A DNA stretch of 64,000 nt from Desertimonas sp963732335 (GTDB lineage: Bacteria > Actinomycetota > Acidimicrobiia > Acidimicrobiales > Ilumatobacteraceae), in NCBI GenBank assembly GCA_963732335.1, contig CAVSZO010000063.1:372001-436000 (forward strand), in the 5' to 3' direction. Under the pieces are notes generated by a model that saw nothing but the letters and a program-made list of their open reading frames with translations, did not search any database and had not been told where the DNA came from. The position numbers and the translations under genes are program-made. Numbering within the stretch: the first letter of the stretch is position 1; each line of letters begins with the position of its first letter. Positions 43,736 through 52,655 of this stretch are shown here, piece after piece.

Positions 43736-44242
43736 TCACTCCAACAGTGTCTCGGGTTCCACCGACCGTGGGTGGAGCGCTTGGCGGCGGATGGTCCGCA
43801 CACAGGCATTCCACCTCAGCAACGCCTCATCGTCATCAGGAGGGCGGTTGGCTGCGGCCCGTTCGAACCACATCATCGCGTCACGGAATGCCTCGAACGC
43901 AAACGAACGCCCCATCGGTTGACGAAGGAAGCCCCTGGCCCGCCGCTCGCAAATGATCCCGGTGTAGTAGTGACGCTGATACTCGGTCGTGAGCCGCGAT
44001 ACGTACTCATGCACCCGCGCCACGCTCGGCGGCGACTCGGAGTCCCGGAGCTGGTCTGTCAAGGCGAGGATCAGCGTCACGAGGGCGTCCTGGTTGTCAG
44101 GATCGACTTCCAGGACATCCAGGCAGATGCTTTCCGCCTGCTCCGGGTCGTTCAACAGCCGATAGCGAGTCGCCCGCTCGAGCGCCCGTGGGATCGAACC
44201 CGGGGAAATCGCCATCGGCTTCACGTCGAACGGCTCGGACAT
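43736..44242 (-). CDS. TPR-like protein in the sdh operon
   Basis: This 168-residue protein starts at ATG 44242 (MSEPFDVKPMAISPGSIPRA). Two or three TPR-type helical hairpins are seen in LERATRYRLLNDPEQAESICL, LEVDPDNQDALVTLILALTD and FAFEAFRDAMMWFERAAANRPP. It is the first gene of the sdh operon, three bases before sdhC. A TPR scaffold could serve assembly of the complex or flavinylation, which is inferred from position only. Confidence 0.65.
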   Translation of the reverse strand: MSEPFDVKPMAISPGSIPRALERATRYRLLNDPEQAESICLDVLEVDPDNQDALVTLILALTDQLRDSESPPSVARVHEYVSRLTTEYQRHYYTGIICERRARGFLRQPMGRSFAFEAFRDAMMWFERAAANRPPDDDEALLRWNACVRTIRRQALHPRSVEPETLLE

Positions 44243-44434
44243 TGCGCGTGCATAGTACGAGACCCGATCGAAGGTCAGTGACACTAGGAGTCCGACAACT
44301 TGCAACGGATCGGGTTGTAGCGAACCACGCGACTGACGTACAGCGCCCCGCGGCCGGCCGTTTCGAACTCCCGAACGGCGGTTGTGGTTACCGCCCATGA
44401 ACTCGATTGGCCGGCCACGGTACGTTGGTCGTCG

Positions 44435-44815
44435 ATGCCCCCGACAAGCCAGGACGTTTCGGCGATTCACCCTGACCCTGATGCCTGGCGTCAATCGGCA
44501 CACGACCACGACGAGATAGTGCTCGACACCGCGCTGTCGTATCGGCCGGGTCGTCCGGTACGCGTCCACGTCCGAAAGCGTGGCGGCCGCTACGACCTGA
44601 CCGACGCCGCCACTGCGGTCAACCTCGCGGGTCGACCAGATGGCTGGCTGGCGACTGCCTCCGACACCGTCGCCACGCTCGGGATGAACGTCAACCGCCG
44701 AGGCGTCGTATTCGTCACCGGCTTCGAACGACGACAAGATCTCGCCGAGCTGGCGATGCGTCTGGCTGAGTGTTCCCGCCTCGTCTACCAGTCGCTGCTC
44801 GAGTCGGCTGACTGA
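44435..44815 (+). CDS. Hypothetical protein
   Basis: This 126-residue protein starts at ATG 44435 (MPPTSQDVSAIHPDPDAWRQ); an upstream ATG in frame at 44384 is less likely. It has a beta-rich middle with VRVHVRKRGGRYDLTDAATA, a helix WLATASDTVATLGMNVNRRG and a C-terminal helix RRQDLAELAMRLAECSRLVY. No family is recognised. It is divergent from the sdh operon and followed 65 bases later by a VOC gene. Confidence 0.6.
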   Translation: MPPTSQDVSAIHPDPDAWRQSAHDHDEIVLDTALSYRPGRPVRVHVRKRGGRYDLTDAATAVNLAGRPDGWLATASDTVATLGMNVNRRGVVFVTGFERRQDLAELAMRLAECSRLVYQSLLESAD

Positions 44816-44880
44816 ACCACCCAAACGCCCAGTGACGATCACGGCCGATGAGTGCGGAGTGTGTTGTACGTCTTGTTTGC

Positions 44881-45267
44881 ATGAGCACAACAACGTTCAC
44901 CGACGTGATCACCGTGGCTGTCCCGGTGACCGACCAAGATCGCACCAAGGCGCTCCTTGAGCGGCTCGGCTTCGAGACACGCATGGATGCCGAACTTCAG
45001 GAGGGGTTCCGGTGGGTCGAGCTGGGTGTCGCCGGCGCTGCTACGACGATCTCGCTCGTCCGGGCTGGCAACGAGTTGCCCGCTGGAGTCGACACCGGGA
45101 TCAGACTGGCGACTCCTGACGCGCGGGCTGCGCATGCCACGCTCGGTGAGCTGGGTCTCGAGGTGGGAGAGTTGCTCGACTGGGAAACAGCACCACTGAT
45201 GTTCTCGTTCCTCGACCCCGACGGGAACCGTTACTACGTGACCGAAGTGACAGACCCAGGAACCTGA
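44881..45267 (+). CDS. VOC family protein
   Basis: This 128-residue protein starts at ATG 44881. FTDVITVAVPVTDQDRTKALLERLGF is the first module, GFRWVELGVAGAATTISLVR follows, and the closing strand FLDPDGNRYYVTEV has the usual glutamate position replaced by tyrosine. This suggests a non-catalytic or altered metal site. It is an isolated single gene. Confidence 0.8.
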   Translation: MSTTTFTDVITVAVPVTDQDRTKALLERLGFETRMDAELQEGFRWVELGVAGAATTISLVRAGNELPAGVDTGIRLATPDARAAHATLGELGLEVGELLDWETAPLMFSFLDPDGNRYYVTEVTDPGT

Positions 45268-45370
45268 AAAGTCCAAGACCGCGCCGCAATTAGTTCTGCG
45301 CCGAACTGACGCGTCGCGAACGCCGGTCAGCGTTGCGAGCTTCTCAAGGCGCAGCTCGGCGCGCTCGGTT

Positions 45371-45766
45371 CTACTCGAGGGGCCAGCGGATGATGCAGAA
45401 CTCGTTGCCAAACGGGTCCTGCATCACGGCCCACTCGAGGACAGCCTGACCATCAGGCGCATACATCCCCGGCGGCCTGATCATCACTCCTCCGATCTCC
45501 TCGATTTGCTGGGCTGCGCCAGCCACGTCGTCCACACGAAAGTCGAGGTGCGTGCCTGCGTTCACGCTGACCTGACCGGCGGGCACGAGCTGGAGCAAGA
45601 TCCAGCCATCCCGGGTCCTCGCTTCCTCGGCGTCCAAGACGGAGAACTGACCGTGTCTCCTCCGAGGCGACAGTCCCGACACGGCCGACCAAAATGCCTC
45701 TCCCGCGTCGAGATCAGTGACGTTGATGACCGGCTTCCACAGCTTCGCGATCCCGGCTCGCGCCAC
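45371..45766 (-). CDS. VOC family protein
   Basis: This protein of about 131 residues starts at GTG 45766, after a GGAGAGGAC region. ARAGIAKLWKPVINVTDLDAGE is the first strand-helix. HGQFSVLDAEEA, AGTHLDFRVDDVAGAAQQIEE and the end DPFGNEFCIIRWPLE complete the fold with a conserved His and Glu pair. A longer start at 45838 is possible. It converges with the VOC gene at 44881-45267. Confidence 0.8.
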   Translation of the reverse strand: MARAGIAKLWKPVINVTDLDAGEAFWSAVSGLSPRRRHGQFSVLDAEEARTRDGWILLQLVPAGQVSVNAGTHLDFRVDDVAGAAQQIEEIGGVMIRPPGMYAPDGQAVLEWAVMQDPFGNEFCIIRWPLE

Positions 45767-46027
45767 TGCCCGTCCTCTCCAGACGTCGTGGGTTCCTGCG
45801 ACGAAGAACCCGATCCATTGCCGCTGATCGTTGCACACCAGCGTCGTTGACGCTGTCGGTCACCGGCCCACACCCAGGTCCCGATCCGGAGCGTCCGAGC
45901 GTCCGTCCACCGCTCGAATCCACAGGAACAGGCTGGGGCCGGGCTGGTAGCACCCCTCAGGGTCTCAGGGATCGTTGGGGGACTTCCCCGATATCACTGG
46001 CTCGTCGCCGGTCTTACCGTCGTCAGT

Positions 46028-47317
46028 ATGGGCGACGCAGACCTTGACCATCCGGCGGCGAGACCAATGACGGAGCAGGGCGATCTGAGGACGGGCGCAA
46101 CGGCCTCCGCCGCGGGCTGGATCACACCGCTGCAGGGGCTGGCCTCGATGGCGGCCGGGGCCATCCACGCCGCCGCCGCCGGGGTTCACGCCGAACATGC
46201 GACGCTATCGCGACTGTTCGTCGCCGTCGCCGCCGCCCAGATCCTCGTCGGGCTGGTCACGCTCCTGCGTGGTGGCCGCGCCGTAGCCGTCGCCGCCGCC
46301 CTGGTCAACGGCGGTGCGGTCGTCGCCTGGATCGTCACCAGGGTGTCGGGCATCTCGTGGATCGAGGGCCTCGAGCAGTCCGAAGCGCCGCAGTTCGCCG
46401 ACACCGTCTGCGCCGCCCTCGGCGCGATGGCTGTGGGCGCCGCGGTCGTGACGCTGCGCGGTGGGGCGGGCTGGACGCGGCGGGCCACCCCGGCGCGGCT
46501 GGGGGTGCCGGCGATCGGCCTCTGCGCCGTCACCGTTGCCGCCATGATGTCGGGCGCCACCCACGCGCACAGCAGTGACGCCGGCCACGACCACAGCCAC
46601 GCCGAGGCCACCGACGACCACGGTGCAACGACCACCGCCCATTCGCACGGCGACGCTCCCGCGACGACGATCGCCGACACCCACGATGCAGCAGGTGTGC
46701 ACGATCCGGCAACCGTCGCCTACGACCCCACCAGGCCGATCGACCTGTCCGGCGTCGAGGGGGTGACGCCCGAACAGCAGGCGTTTGCCGAGAACCTCGT
46801 CGCCGTCAACGTCGTTCGCCTGCCTCAGTGGGAAGACCCGGCCGTCGCCGAGGCCGCCGGATTCCACTCGATCGGCGACGTCGACCCCGACGGAGGCGTC
46901 GAGCACTACGTGCAGTGGGACTGGATCGAGGACGACGTGTGGCTCGACCCCGACGCCCCCGAGAGCCTCGTCTACGCACCCCAGCCGGACGGTAGCAAGA
47001 AGCTCGTGTCGGCGATGTACATGCTGCCGCAAGACATCGCCCTCGAGGACGTCCCCGACTACGGCGGCGCACTGATGCAATGGCACATCCACGACGACCT
47101 CTGCTTGACAGCCGATCCAGTCGCCCCTCAACTCGAAGGCGAAACCAGCCCCGACGGCACGTGCCGCCCGCCGCTCGTCAAGATCGGGGAATGGGCGATG
47201 ATCCACGTCTGGATCGTCCCCCACGAATGCGGGCCGTTCGCCTCCCTCGAAGGCGTCGGCGCCGGCTCCATCCTCGACGGCGAAGAACGCTGGTGCGACC
47301 ACGCCCACGGCTCCTGA
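46028..47317 (+). CDS. Membrane protein with His-rich loop and conserved soluble domain
   Basis: This 429-residue protein has an N-terminal part with about four helices (AGWITPLQGLASMAAGAIHA, RLFVAVAAAQILVGLVTLLR, AVAVAAALVNGGAVVAWIV, LGAMAVGAAVVTL). A His/Asp-rich stretch follows (HAHSSDAGHDHSHAEATDDH, then HSHGDA, about residues 180-215), typical of metal (zinc, copper, nickel) binding loops. The C-terminal half has FAENLVAVNVVRLPQWEDP, GGVEHYVQWDWIEDDVW, MQWHIHDDLC and WAMIHVWIVPHECGPFA. These conserved His/Trp motifs could form a metal or haem site. No family name is certain. A family A repeat starts four bases after the stop. Confidence 0.65.
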   Translation: MGDADLDHPAARPMTEQGDLRTGATASAAGWITPLQGLASMAAGAIHAAAAGVHAEHATLSRLFVAVAAAQILVGLVTLLRGGRAVAVAAALVNGGAVVAWIVTRVSGISWIEGLEQSEAPQFADTVCAALGAMAVGAAVVTLRGGAGWTRRATPARLGVPAIGLCAVTVAAMMSGATHAHSSDAGHDHSHAEATDDHGATTTAHSHGDAPATTIADTHDAAGVHDPATVAYDPTRPIDLSGVEGVTPEQQAFAENLVAVNVVRLPQWEDPAVAEAAGFHSIGDVDPDGGVEHYVQWDWIEDDVWLDPDAPESLVYAPQPDGSKKLVSAMYMLPQDIALEDVPDYGGALMQWHIHDDLCLTADPVAPQLEGETSPDGTCRPPLVKIGEWAMIHVWIVPHECGPFASLEGVGAGSILDGEERWCDHAHGS

Positions 47318-47320
47318 CCG

Positions 47321-47407
47321 AGGACTCAGGTGTCGCTAGGCGGCCAGAGCTGACCGCTTTGCGCGGGAAGAGTCCGAAGTGCCGCAGAAACGTACCGTTC
47401 CGTGACG
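47321..47407. repeat. Dispersed hairpin repeat, family A, copy
   Basis: This copy is in reverse orientation to 14285-14340. GGACTC and GAGTCC form the ends, and TGACCGCTTTGCGCGGGAA is shared with the others. Downstream it continues with GAAGTGCCGCAGAAACG and CCGTTCCGTGACG, which copies 37597 and 56445 also have. It begins four bases after the stop of the His-rich membrane protein gene and may act as its terminator. Confidence 0.7.
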
Positions 47408-47478
47408 ACCCTCGAGTAGATGGTGGTATCTGCGGGCTCCGAGCGCGCTCCTGATGAGCAACACCGAGGAGGTGCTCG

Positions 47479-48168
47479 ATGAGCTCAGTCAATCAAGGGG
47501 CGTGGGTACCGCTGACCACGCGCTACGAATACGGATACCGGTCAATTCCGAACATCCCGATCACTGGAGCTCCGCCTGACACCAACTTCTCCCGATGGGC
47601 AATGCTCCACGACGGATCCGCGTACCGCCTCTACTGCTTCAAAGGCAGCTCGACCGACACGCTGTATCAGTTCTCGTGGGACGGCAACTCTTACGCGTAC
47701 GGCTTCAATTCGATTCCGGTGCTGACACTCGCCGGTGCACCCCCAGACGTTGACGCCAGCAGCATCGCCATGTTGCACAGCGGCAACGCCTACCACGCCT
47801 ACCTGCGCAGGCTCGGTGACCCGTCCACGCTGTACCAGTTCATCTGGGTCCCCGGCACGACGACGTACCAGTGGGGCTACAAGAACTACCTACCGACCTT
47901 GCAGGTGACCGGCTTCCCCGCCGACACCGACTGGTCACGGTGGGAGATGCTCCACGACGGTTCGGCATACCGCATCTACGCCTTTCACTACGGGAGCAAC
48001 GACCGGTTGTCCCAGGGGTCGTGGAACGCGAATGCCCTGGAGTATCAGTACGGATACAACTCGATTCCGCAGCTCGATCTCGTCGGCTTTCCGTCCAACA
48101 GCGACGTCGGCCGCTCCGCCATGCTTCACGACGGCGTCGACTACCGCTTCTACTTCCAAACCCTCTGA
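47479..48168 (+). CDS. Four-repeat beta-propeller-like protein of unknown function
   Basis: This 229-residue protein has an excellent ribosome site (AGGAGGTGCTCG, ATG). It consists of four repeats of about 55 residues. Each shows a Tyr-Gly-Tyr/Phe-x-S/N-I/L-P start, G(A/F)P-D-(T/V/S)-D in a turn, then an AMLHDG-x-x-YR strand: EYGYRSIPNIPITGAP, AYGFNSIPVLTLAGAP, QWGYKNYLPTLQVTGFP and QYGYNSIPQLDLVGFP. An MLH(D/S)G signature follows in all four. The aromatic, repetitive structure suggests a carbohydrate-binding or propeller fold. No signal peptide or catalytic motif is present. I do not recognise a named family. Confidence 0.7.
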   Translation: MSSVNQGAWVPLTTRYEYGYRSIPNIPITGAPPDTNFSRWAMLHDGSAYRLYCFKGSSTDTLYQFSWDGNSYAYGFNSIPVLTLAGAPPDVDASSIAMLHSGNAYHAYLRRLGDPSTLYQFIWVPGTTTYQWGYKNYLPTLQVTGFPADTDWSRWEMLHDGSAYRIYAFHYGSNDRLSQGSWNANALEYQYGYNSIPQLDLVGFPSNSDVGRSAMLHDGVDYRFYFQTL

Positions 48169-48243
48169 CCGGTCGCCGCGCGGCTAGCGCAGCGGCTCCC
48201 GCACACTTCGGTCAAAGCGTCGGTCTGCCCAGGTCGACGAACC

Positions 48244-51200
48244 TCAGTGCTGTGCGAGTCTGGGCGCGGCAATCGTCGCGAGCTCGGTGCGGTTGGTGAC
48301 GCCGAGCTTTGTGAACACGTGCGACACGTGGGTTTTGACGGTCGCCCGGCTCATCAACAGCTTGGCGCCGATGACTGGGTTGTTCAGCCCCTGGGCGACT
48401 AGGCGGACGACCTCCAACTCGGTCGGCGTCAGGCTTGCCCATCCAGTCGAGGGCCGGCCACGCTGGCCGCGTGTGCGTCGGACGAACGCGACAACGTCAT
48501 CGAGCGAGAGCGCCGACCCTTCTGCCCATGCCGCATCGAACGCTGTCCTGCCAAGTTCCGAACTCAGCAGTTCCAGGGTCGCGTCGAACGCGGGGAGGTC
48601 GACCGGCCGGCGTGCGTACCCAAGTGCCCGGCGAGCCTGATCGGCTGCAGCCAGGCAGCGCACGGCGTCTGCGCCTCGGCCCGTCGTCGCCATCAGTGCT
48701 GCGAGGGCGTCGAGGCTGTCGACCCAGAAGGTCCGAAGATCGTGCTCGACGCGCAGGCTCAGGGCCTCGTGATGCAGGGCGGCGGCGCGATCCGGGTCGT
48801 CGGAACCAGCGAGGTGGGCCTGCTGCTCGAACACATCGGCGAGCACTCGCGGCATGCCGAGGCGGCCGGCGATCGCTGCGGCTTGTTCGAGCACGGCGGC
48901 TGCGTCCGCGGTGCGACCAAGCCGGCGGAGCGCCTCGGCCAGCGCGGGCATCCCCATCGCGTCGAGATGAGTGTCGCTGATCGGCCCCGAGGCCGGGGCG
49001 TCGGGCCGCAGCCACCGCAGCGCCCGTTCGAACTCGCCGCGCCAGAGCAGCAGCTGTCCAAGCGTGCGCGCCATCCCTGGCACAAACACATCTGGGCCAG
49101 CACCTTCGACGACGTGGAAGAAGCCCTCGAGCAGCTGGAGCCCGCCGTCGATGTCACCACCTACGCCCTGGAGCAGCGCCAGCTGGCTACTCGCCGTCCC
49201 GACGCGGTGGTAGTCGCCGAGCGGCTCGGCCACGTGCGCCGCCTGGGCCGCCAGCTGACGCGCCAGGACCAAATCGCCGGTGTACAGGGCACTGCTGGAC
49301 TGAAACGTGAGCACGGTCGCGGCAATGCCGCGGTCGCCGCGACGGATCAGGCCACGGGCGGCCGCGCCGAGGAGCTCCTGGGCCTCGTCGTGGCGATCAC
49401 GGAGATGGACGATGATGCCCTGCAGCGCCCGTGCCGAATCGACGCCGAACTCATCGCCGGTCCGCTCGGCGGCGCGTCCCGCCTCCTCGACGAGCTGCCA
49501 TCCTCCGTCGAAGTCGTTGTAGAACGTTCCGACGGCGATCAATGTCAGGCAGCGGCCGCGCAAGCGGTCGTCACCAAGTTCGGCCGCGATCTCATGACCG
49601 AGGCGCACAGGGCCGATGTCGTCGGGGGCGACGGTGTCTCCGAGCATCCCGAACCCGGTGAGCAATCGCGCCTGGAGCAGGGTGCGCTGGTCGGGCGCCC
49701 GATCGATCGCCCGCCGCAGGATCTCGACGCCCTCCCTGGCGCGACCGCGCAGGTTCCACAACCACGCCGTCGCCGCCGCTAGGCGGCGTCCTCGGTCGGG
49801 GTCTTCGGCGGCGAGACCCCAGTCGAGGGCGGCGCGGAGGTTGTCATGCTCCGGCTCGATGGCGGCGCACCACGCGTCCCTGTCCCGGTCGAGCGCCGGT
49901 TCGGCGGCTTCGGCGATGGCGAGGAGATGATCGAGGTGACGGTCCCGCATCGCGCTCACCTCGCCGCCTTGGGCGAGCCGGTCCAACGCGTACTGCCGGA
50001 TCGTCTCGAGTAGGCGGAATCGTGTGGCGTCGTCGCGTTGGTCGGCGATGACGAGTGACTTGTCGACGAGGCGGGTCAGCGACGACAACACGTCGCCCGA
50101 CGTCACCGCCTCCCGAGTGCACACGGCTCGGGCAGCGTCGAGCGTGAATCCGCCGACGAAGATGCCGAGGCTGCGGAACACCGCCCGATCACGCTCGTCG
50201 AGCAGCTCGTGGCTCCAGTCGATCGACGCGGCGAGCGTCTGGTGACGGGCGGCAGCACCGCGCGAATTGCGTACCAGCAGCGCGAACCGATCATCCAGCC
50301 CGGCCTCTATCTGGTGCGGTGTCAGCGTCCGTACCCACGCGGCAGCGAGCTCGATGCCCAACGGGATGCCGTCGAGCCCGAGGCACAATCGCTCGACGGC
50401 CTCAGAGTTTGTCGCGTCGACGGTGAATCCGGGACGCGCCTGGCCGGCGCGCTCTGCGAACAACTCGACCGCCTCGGCGGGGGCGAGCGTCGGCAGTCGC
50501 CACACGCGCTCTCCAGGGACGCCCAACGGTTCCCGGCTCGTCGCCAGGATCGATATCTCCGGGCACGAGCGGATCACCGTCTCGGCGAGTTCGGAGACGG
50601 CTTCCAGCAGGTGCTCGCAGTTGTCGAGGCAGATCAGCGCTCGCCGGTCACGCAGCTGGGTGGCGAGCGAGCGCAGCGAGCCACCCGCAGGATCGACAAG
50701 CACCCCCGACGCGACGCACACAGCCGCGGCCACCGTCGACGGGTCGGTCGCCCCCTGGAGGTCGACCCACCACACCCCGTCCTGCCAGCGCTCGGTCTGC
50801 GCCGCGGCCGCCTGCGCGGCGAGCCTCGTCTTTCCGCAGCCGCCAGCGCCGGCGATCGTCACAAGGCGGGCATCCGATTGCAGCGAACGCAGCTCGTCGA
50901 GTTCGTCAGTCCGCCCGACGAACGTAGTCAGGTGCATCGGCAGGTTGTTGGGCACGGCGTCGAGCGAGCGCAACGGCGGCGCACCTCTGGCACCCGTACG
51001 ACAGAGCTCGAAGACCCGCTCCGGGGGCGAGAGATCGAGGAGCCGGTGGATGCCAAGGTCACGCAGCTCGTAGCCGGGCGGCAGGCACGACTCGGCGCGT
51101 GCGGCGGTTGCTGACGACACCAGCACTCGGCCCGTGCCGGCTACATCACGAAACGCCCGGCAACGACGCTCCCCCGCGCCGCCAACGCCGGAGTGGACGG

Positions 51201-51375
51201 CGACGCCGCGCTGCTCGAGCTGGATCGCCGCCACCAAGGCGACGGCGACGTCGGTGAACACCGCCGCTTCGCCGTCGGCGATAACGAGGGTCGGAGTCCC
51301 CCTGTCAACCTGCGACACCACGATCGGCCCAGTCTGCCCGGAGATCAGCCACTTGGCCGATGTCTCGGGACCCAC
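48244..51375 (-). CDS. LuxR-family STAND NTPase regulator with vestigial cyclase-like N-terminus
   Basis: This protein of about 1,040 residues is one intact frame. The N-terminal 110 residues resemble the end of a class III cyclase domain (RVLVSSATAARAESCLPPGY, then LRDLGIHRLLDLSPPERVFEL), but the catalytic metal-binding front part is missing. The NB-ARC-like NTPase has the P-loop VTIAGAGGCGKTRLAA, Walker B RALICLDNCEHLLEA and an ILATSREPLGVPGE sensor. TPR-like repeats fill residues 500-900. The C-terminal LuxR HTH reads LTPTELEVVRLVAQGLNNPV, then SRATVKTHVSHVFTKLGVTN. The start could be at GTG 51321 or 51318. It is divergent from a DHFR-like/VOC pair, which it may control. Confidence 0.85.
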   Translation of the reverse strand: MGPETSAKWLISGQTGPIVVSQVDRGTPTLVIADGEAAVFTDVAVALVAAIQLEQRGVAVHSGVGGAGERRCRAFRDVAGTGRVLVSSATAARAESCLPPGYELRDLGIHRLLDLSPPERVFELCRTGARGAPPLRSLDAVPNNLPMHLTTFVGRTDELDELRSLQSDARLVTIAGAGGCGKTRLAAQAAAAQTERWQDGVWWVDLQGATDPSTVAAAVCVASGVLVDPAGGSLRSLATQLRDRRALICLDNCEHLLEAVSELAETVIRSCPEISILATSREPLGVPGERVWRLPTLAPAEAVELFAERAGQARPGFTVDATNSEAVERLCLGLDGIPLGIELAAAWVRTLTPHQIEAGLDDRFALLVRNSRGAAARHQTLAASIDWSHELLDERDRAVFRSLGIFVGGFTLDAARAVCTREAVTSGDVLSSLTRLVDKSLVIADQRDDATRFRLLETIRQYALDRLAQGGEVSAMRDRHLDHLLAIAEAAEPALDRDRDAWCAAIEPEHDNLRAALDWGLAAEDPDRGRRLAAATAWLWNLRGRAREGVEILRRAIDRAPDQRTLLQARLLTGFGMLGDTVAPDDIGPVRLGHEIAAELGDDRLRGRCLTLIAVGTFYNDFDGGWQLVEEAGRAAERTGDEFGVDSARALQGIIVHLRDRHDEAQELLGAAARGLIRRGDRGIAATVLTFQSSSALYTGDLVLARQLAAQAAHVAEPLGDYHRVGTASSQLALLQGVGGDIDGGLQLLEGFFHVVEGAGPDVFVPGMARTLGQLLLWRGEFERALRWLRPDAPASGPISDTHLDAMGMPALAEALRRLGRTADAAAVLEQAAAIAGRLGMPRVLADVFEQQAHLAGSDDPDRAAALHHEALSLRVEHDLRTFWVDSLDALAALMATTGRGADAVRCLAAADQARRALGYARRPVDLPAFDATLELLSSELGRTAFDAAWAEGSALSLDDVVAFVRRTRGQRGRPSTGWASLTPTELEVVRLVAQGLNNPVIGAKLLMSRATVKTHVSHVFTKLGVTNRTELATIAAPRLAQH

Positions 51376-51434
51376 GCTCCATGAACGTGAGGACCGTCAT
51401 CGACCACACCCCGACATGCACCGAGGAGCATCCA

Positions 51435-52025
51435 ATGACCATCCTGATCGCCGACATCGCCATGTCGCTCGACGGTTTCGTTGCCAACACCAAGGACGAT
51501 GCATCGGAACTTTTCGGCTGGTACTTCGCCGGAGACGTCGAGGTGCCAACGCCGCAACCTGGCTTCTCGTTCATGGCGCCCGAAGCCAGCGCTCGTGTCC
51601 TCCGTGACGGCATCGCCACCATCGGCGCCGTTATCGGCGGCCGCCGCTACTTCGACCTCGCCGACGGCTGGGGAGGCAACCACCCAATGGGAGTCCCGAC
51701 GTTCATCGTCACCCACCAGGTGCCCGACGGCTGGCCCCGCGAGGAGTCCAGCATCCGCTTCGTCACCGACGGCCTCGACAGCGCGGTCGCCCAAGCGAAG
51801 GTGGCGGCCGGGGACAAGAACGTCGCCGTGGCAACGCCGAGCATCGCCCAGCAGTTGCTCGATCGCGGCGAGCTCGATCAACTGCACCTCAACGTCGTGC
51901 CCGTCCTGCTCGGAGCCGGCGTGCCGTTCTTCGCCGAACTCGCCACGGCGCCCGTGCGCCTGCAGGAACCCGAGGTCGTCGAGAGCGACGGCGTCACCCA
52001 CCTCACCTACAGGGTCATCAAGTGA
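51435..52025 (+). CDS. Dihydrofolate reductase-like (RibD C-terminal domain) protein
   Basis: This 196-residue protein starts at ATG 51435 with GAGGAGCATCCA in front. TILIADIAMSLDGFVANTKD is the typical entry. AVIGGRRYFDLADGWGG and KNVAVATPSIAQQLLDRGEL are the cofactor segments, and ELDQLHLNVVPVLLGAGVPFF is the family signature. Its TGA overlaps the GTG of the VOC gene that follows (GTGA). It sits divergent from the giant LuxR regulator and shares a 59-base promoter region. Confidence 0.86.
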   Translation: MTILIADIAMSLDGFVANTKDDASELFGWYFAGDVEVPTPQPGFSFMAPEASARVLRDGIATIGAVIGGRRYFDLADGWGGNHPMGVPTFIVTHQVPDGWPREESSIRFVTDGLDSAVAQAKVAAGDKNVAVATPSIAQQLLDRGELDQLHLNVVPVLLGAGVPFFAELATAPVRLQEPEVVESDGVTHLTYRVIK

Positions 52026-52435
52026 CTGAGAAGCCGTCGATCCCACAGAGCCCAGCGATGAACCTGAGACTCGAACTCGTCCCCGTCCCCGTCAGCAACA
52101 TCGACAAGGCCAAAGCGTTCTACGTTGGCCAACTCGGTTTCAACGTCGACCACGACGTCCAACCGGCGAGCTCGGTACGTGTCGTTCAGCTCACCCCTCC
52201 AGGGTCGGCCTGTTCGATCTGCCTGAGCACAGGCCTACCCGCCCTCGCCAGTGAGCCGGGCTCGATCCGCGGCCTACACCTCGTGGTCGAGGATGTCGCC
52301 GAGGCCCGCCGGCGACTCGCCGATCAGGGAGTCGACATCGGCGACGTCACCGACCTCGGCGGGATGCTGTACGCCGGCTTCGCCGACCCCGACGGCAACA
52401 CCTGGACCCTCCAGGAGATCCAGGTCCGATCCTGA
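52022..52435 (+). CDS. VOC family protein, coupled to a DHFR-like gene
   Basis: This 137-residue protein starts at GTG 52022 inside the stop of the reductase gene. ATG 52058 is an alternative that fits the strand MNLRLELVPVPVSNIDKAKA. FYVGQLGFNVDHDVQPASSV and SIRGLHLVVEDVAEARRRLA follow, then GGMLYAGFADPDGNTWTLQE. The reductase-VOC pair may serve resistance or small-molecule turnover; no substrate can be named. Confidence 0.85.
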   Translation: MTEKPSIPQSPAMNLRLELVPVPVSNIDKAKAFYVGQLGFNVDHDVQPASSVRVVQLTPPGSACSICLSTGLPALASEPGSIRGLHLVVEDVAEARRRLADQGVDIGDVTDLGGMLYAGFADPDGNTWTLQEIQVRS

Positions 52436-52519
52436 CCCAGCAGATCGGCAGGCCAGCGACTTGGAGCTGTTCGACGAATTTTCTGCGGTCGGATGTCACA
52501 TTTGCTCGTCTTCGTGCGT

Positions 52520-52539
52520 CTTGTGAGTGATGACACAAG
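52520..52539. promoter_or_regulatory. Inverted repeat upstream of the MMPL gene
   Basis: CTTGTG and CACAAG are separated by eight bases. An outer TGTCAC (52494-52499) pairs with GTGACA about 45 bases on. The site lies 116 bases before the MMPL start and looks like an operator for a TetR- or MarR-type repressor. No such regulator gene is adjacent. Confidence 0.4.
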
Positions 52540-52655
52540 TGACACCCGCCACTGGCAGGTGACGACGCGCGGGGTGAAGAATTGACCGGCCACGACTGCG
52601 ATGCGTTTGGTCGGGCCCGTCCGTTCACCCCCCGAACCCCCCGAAAGGACAAGCC

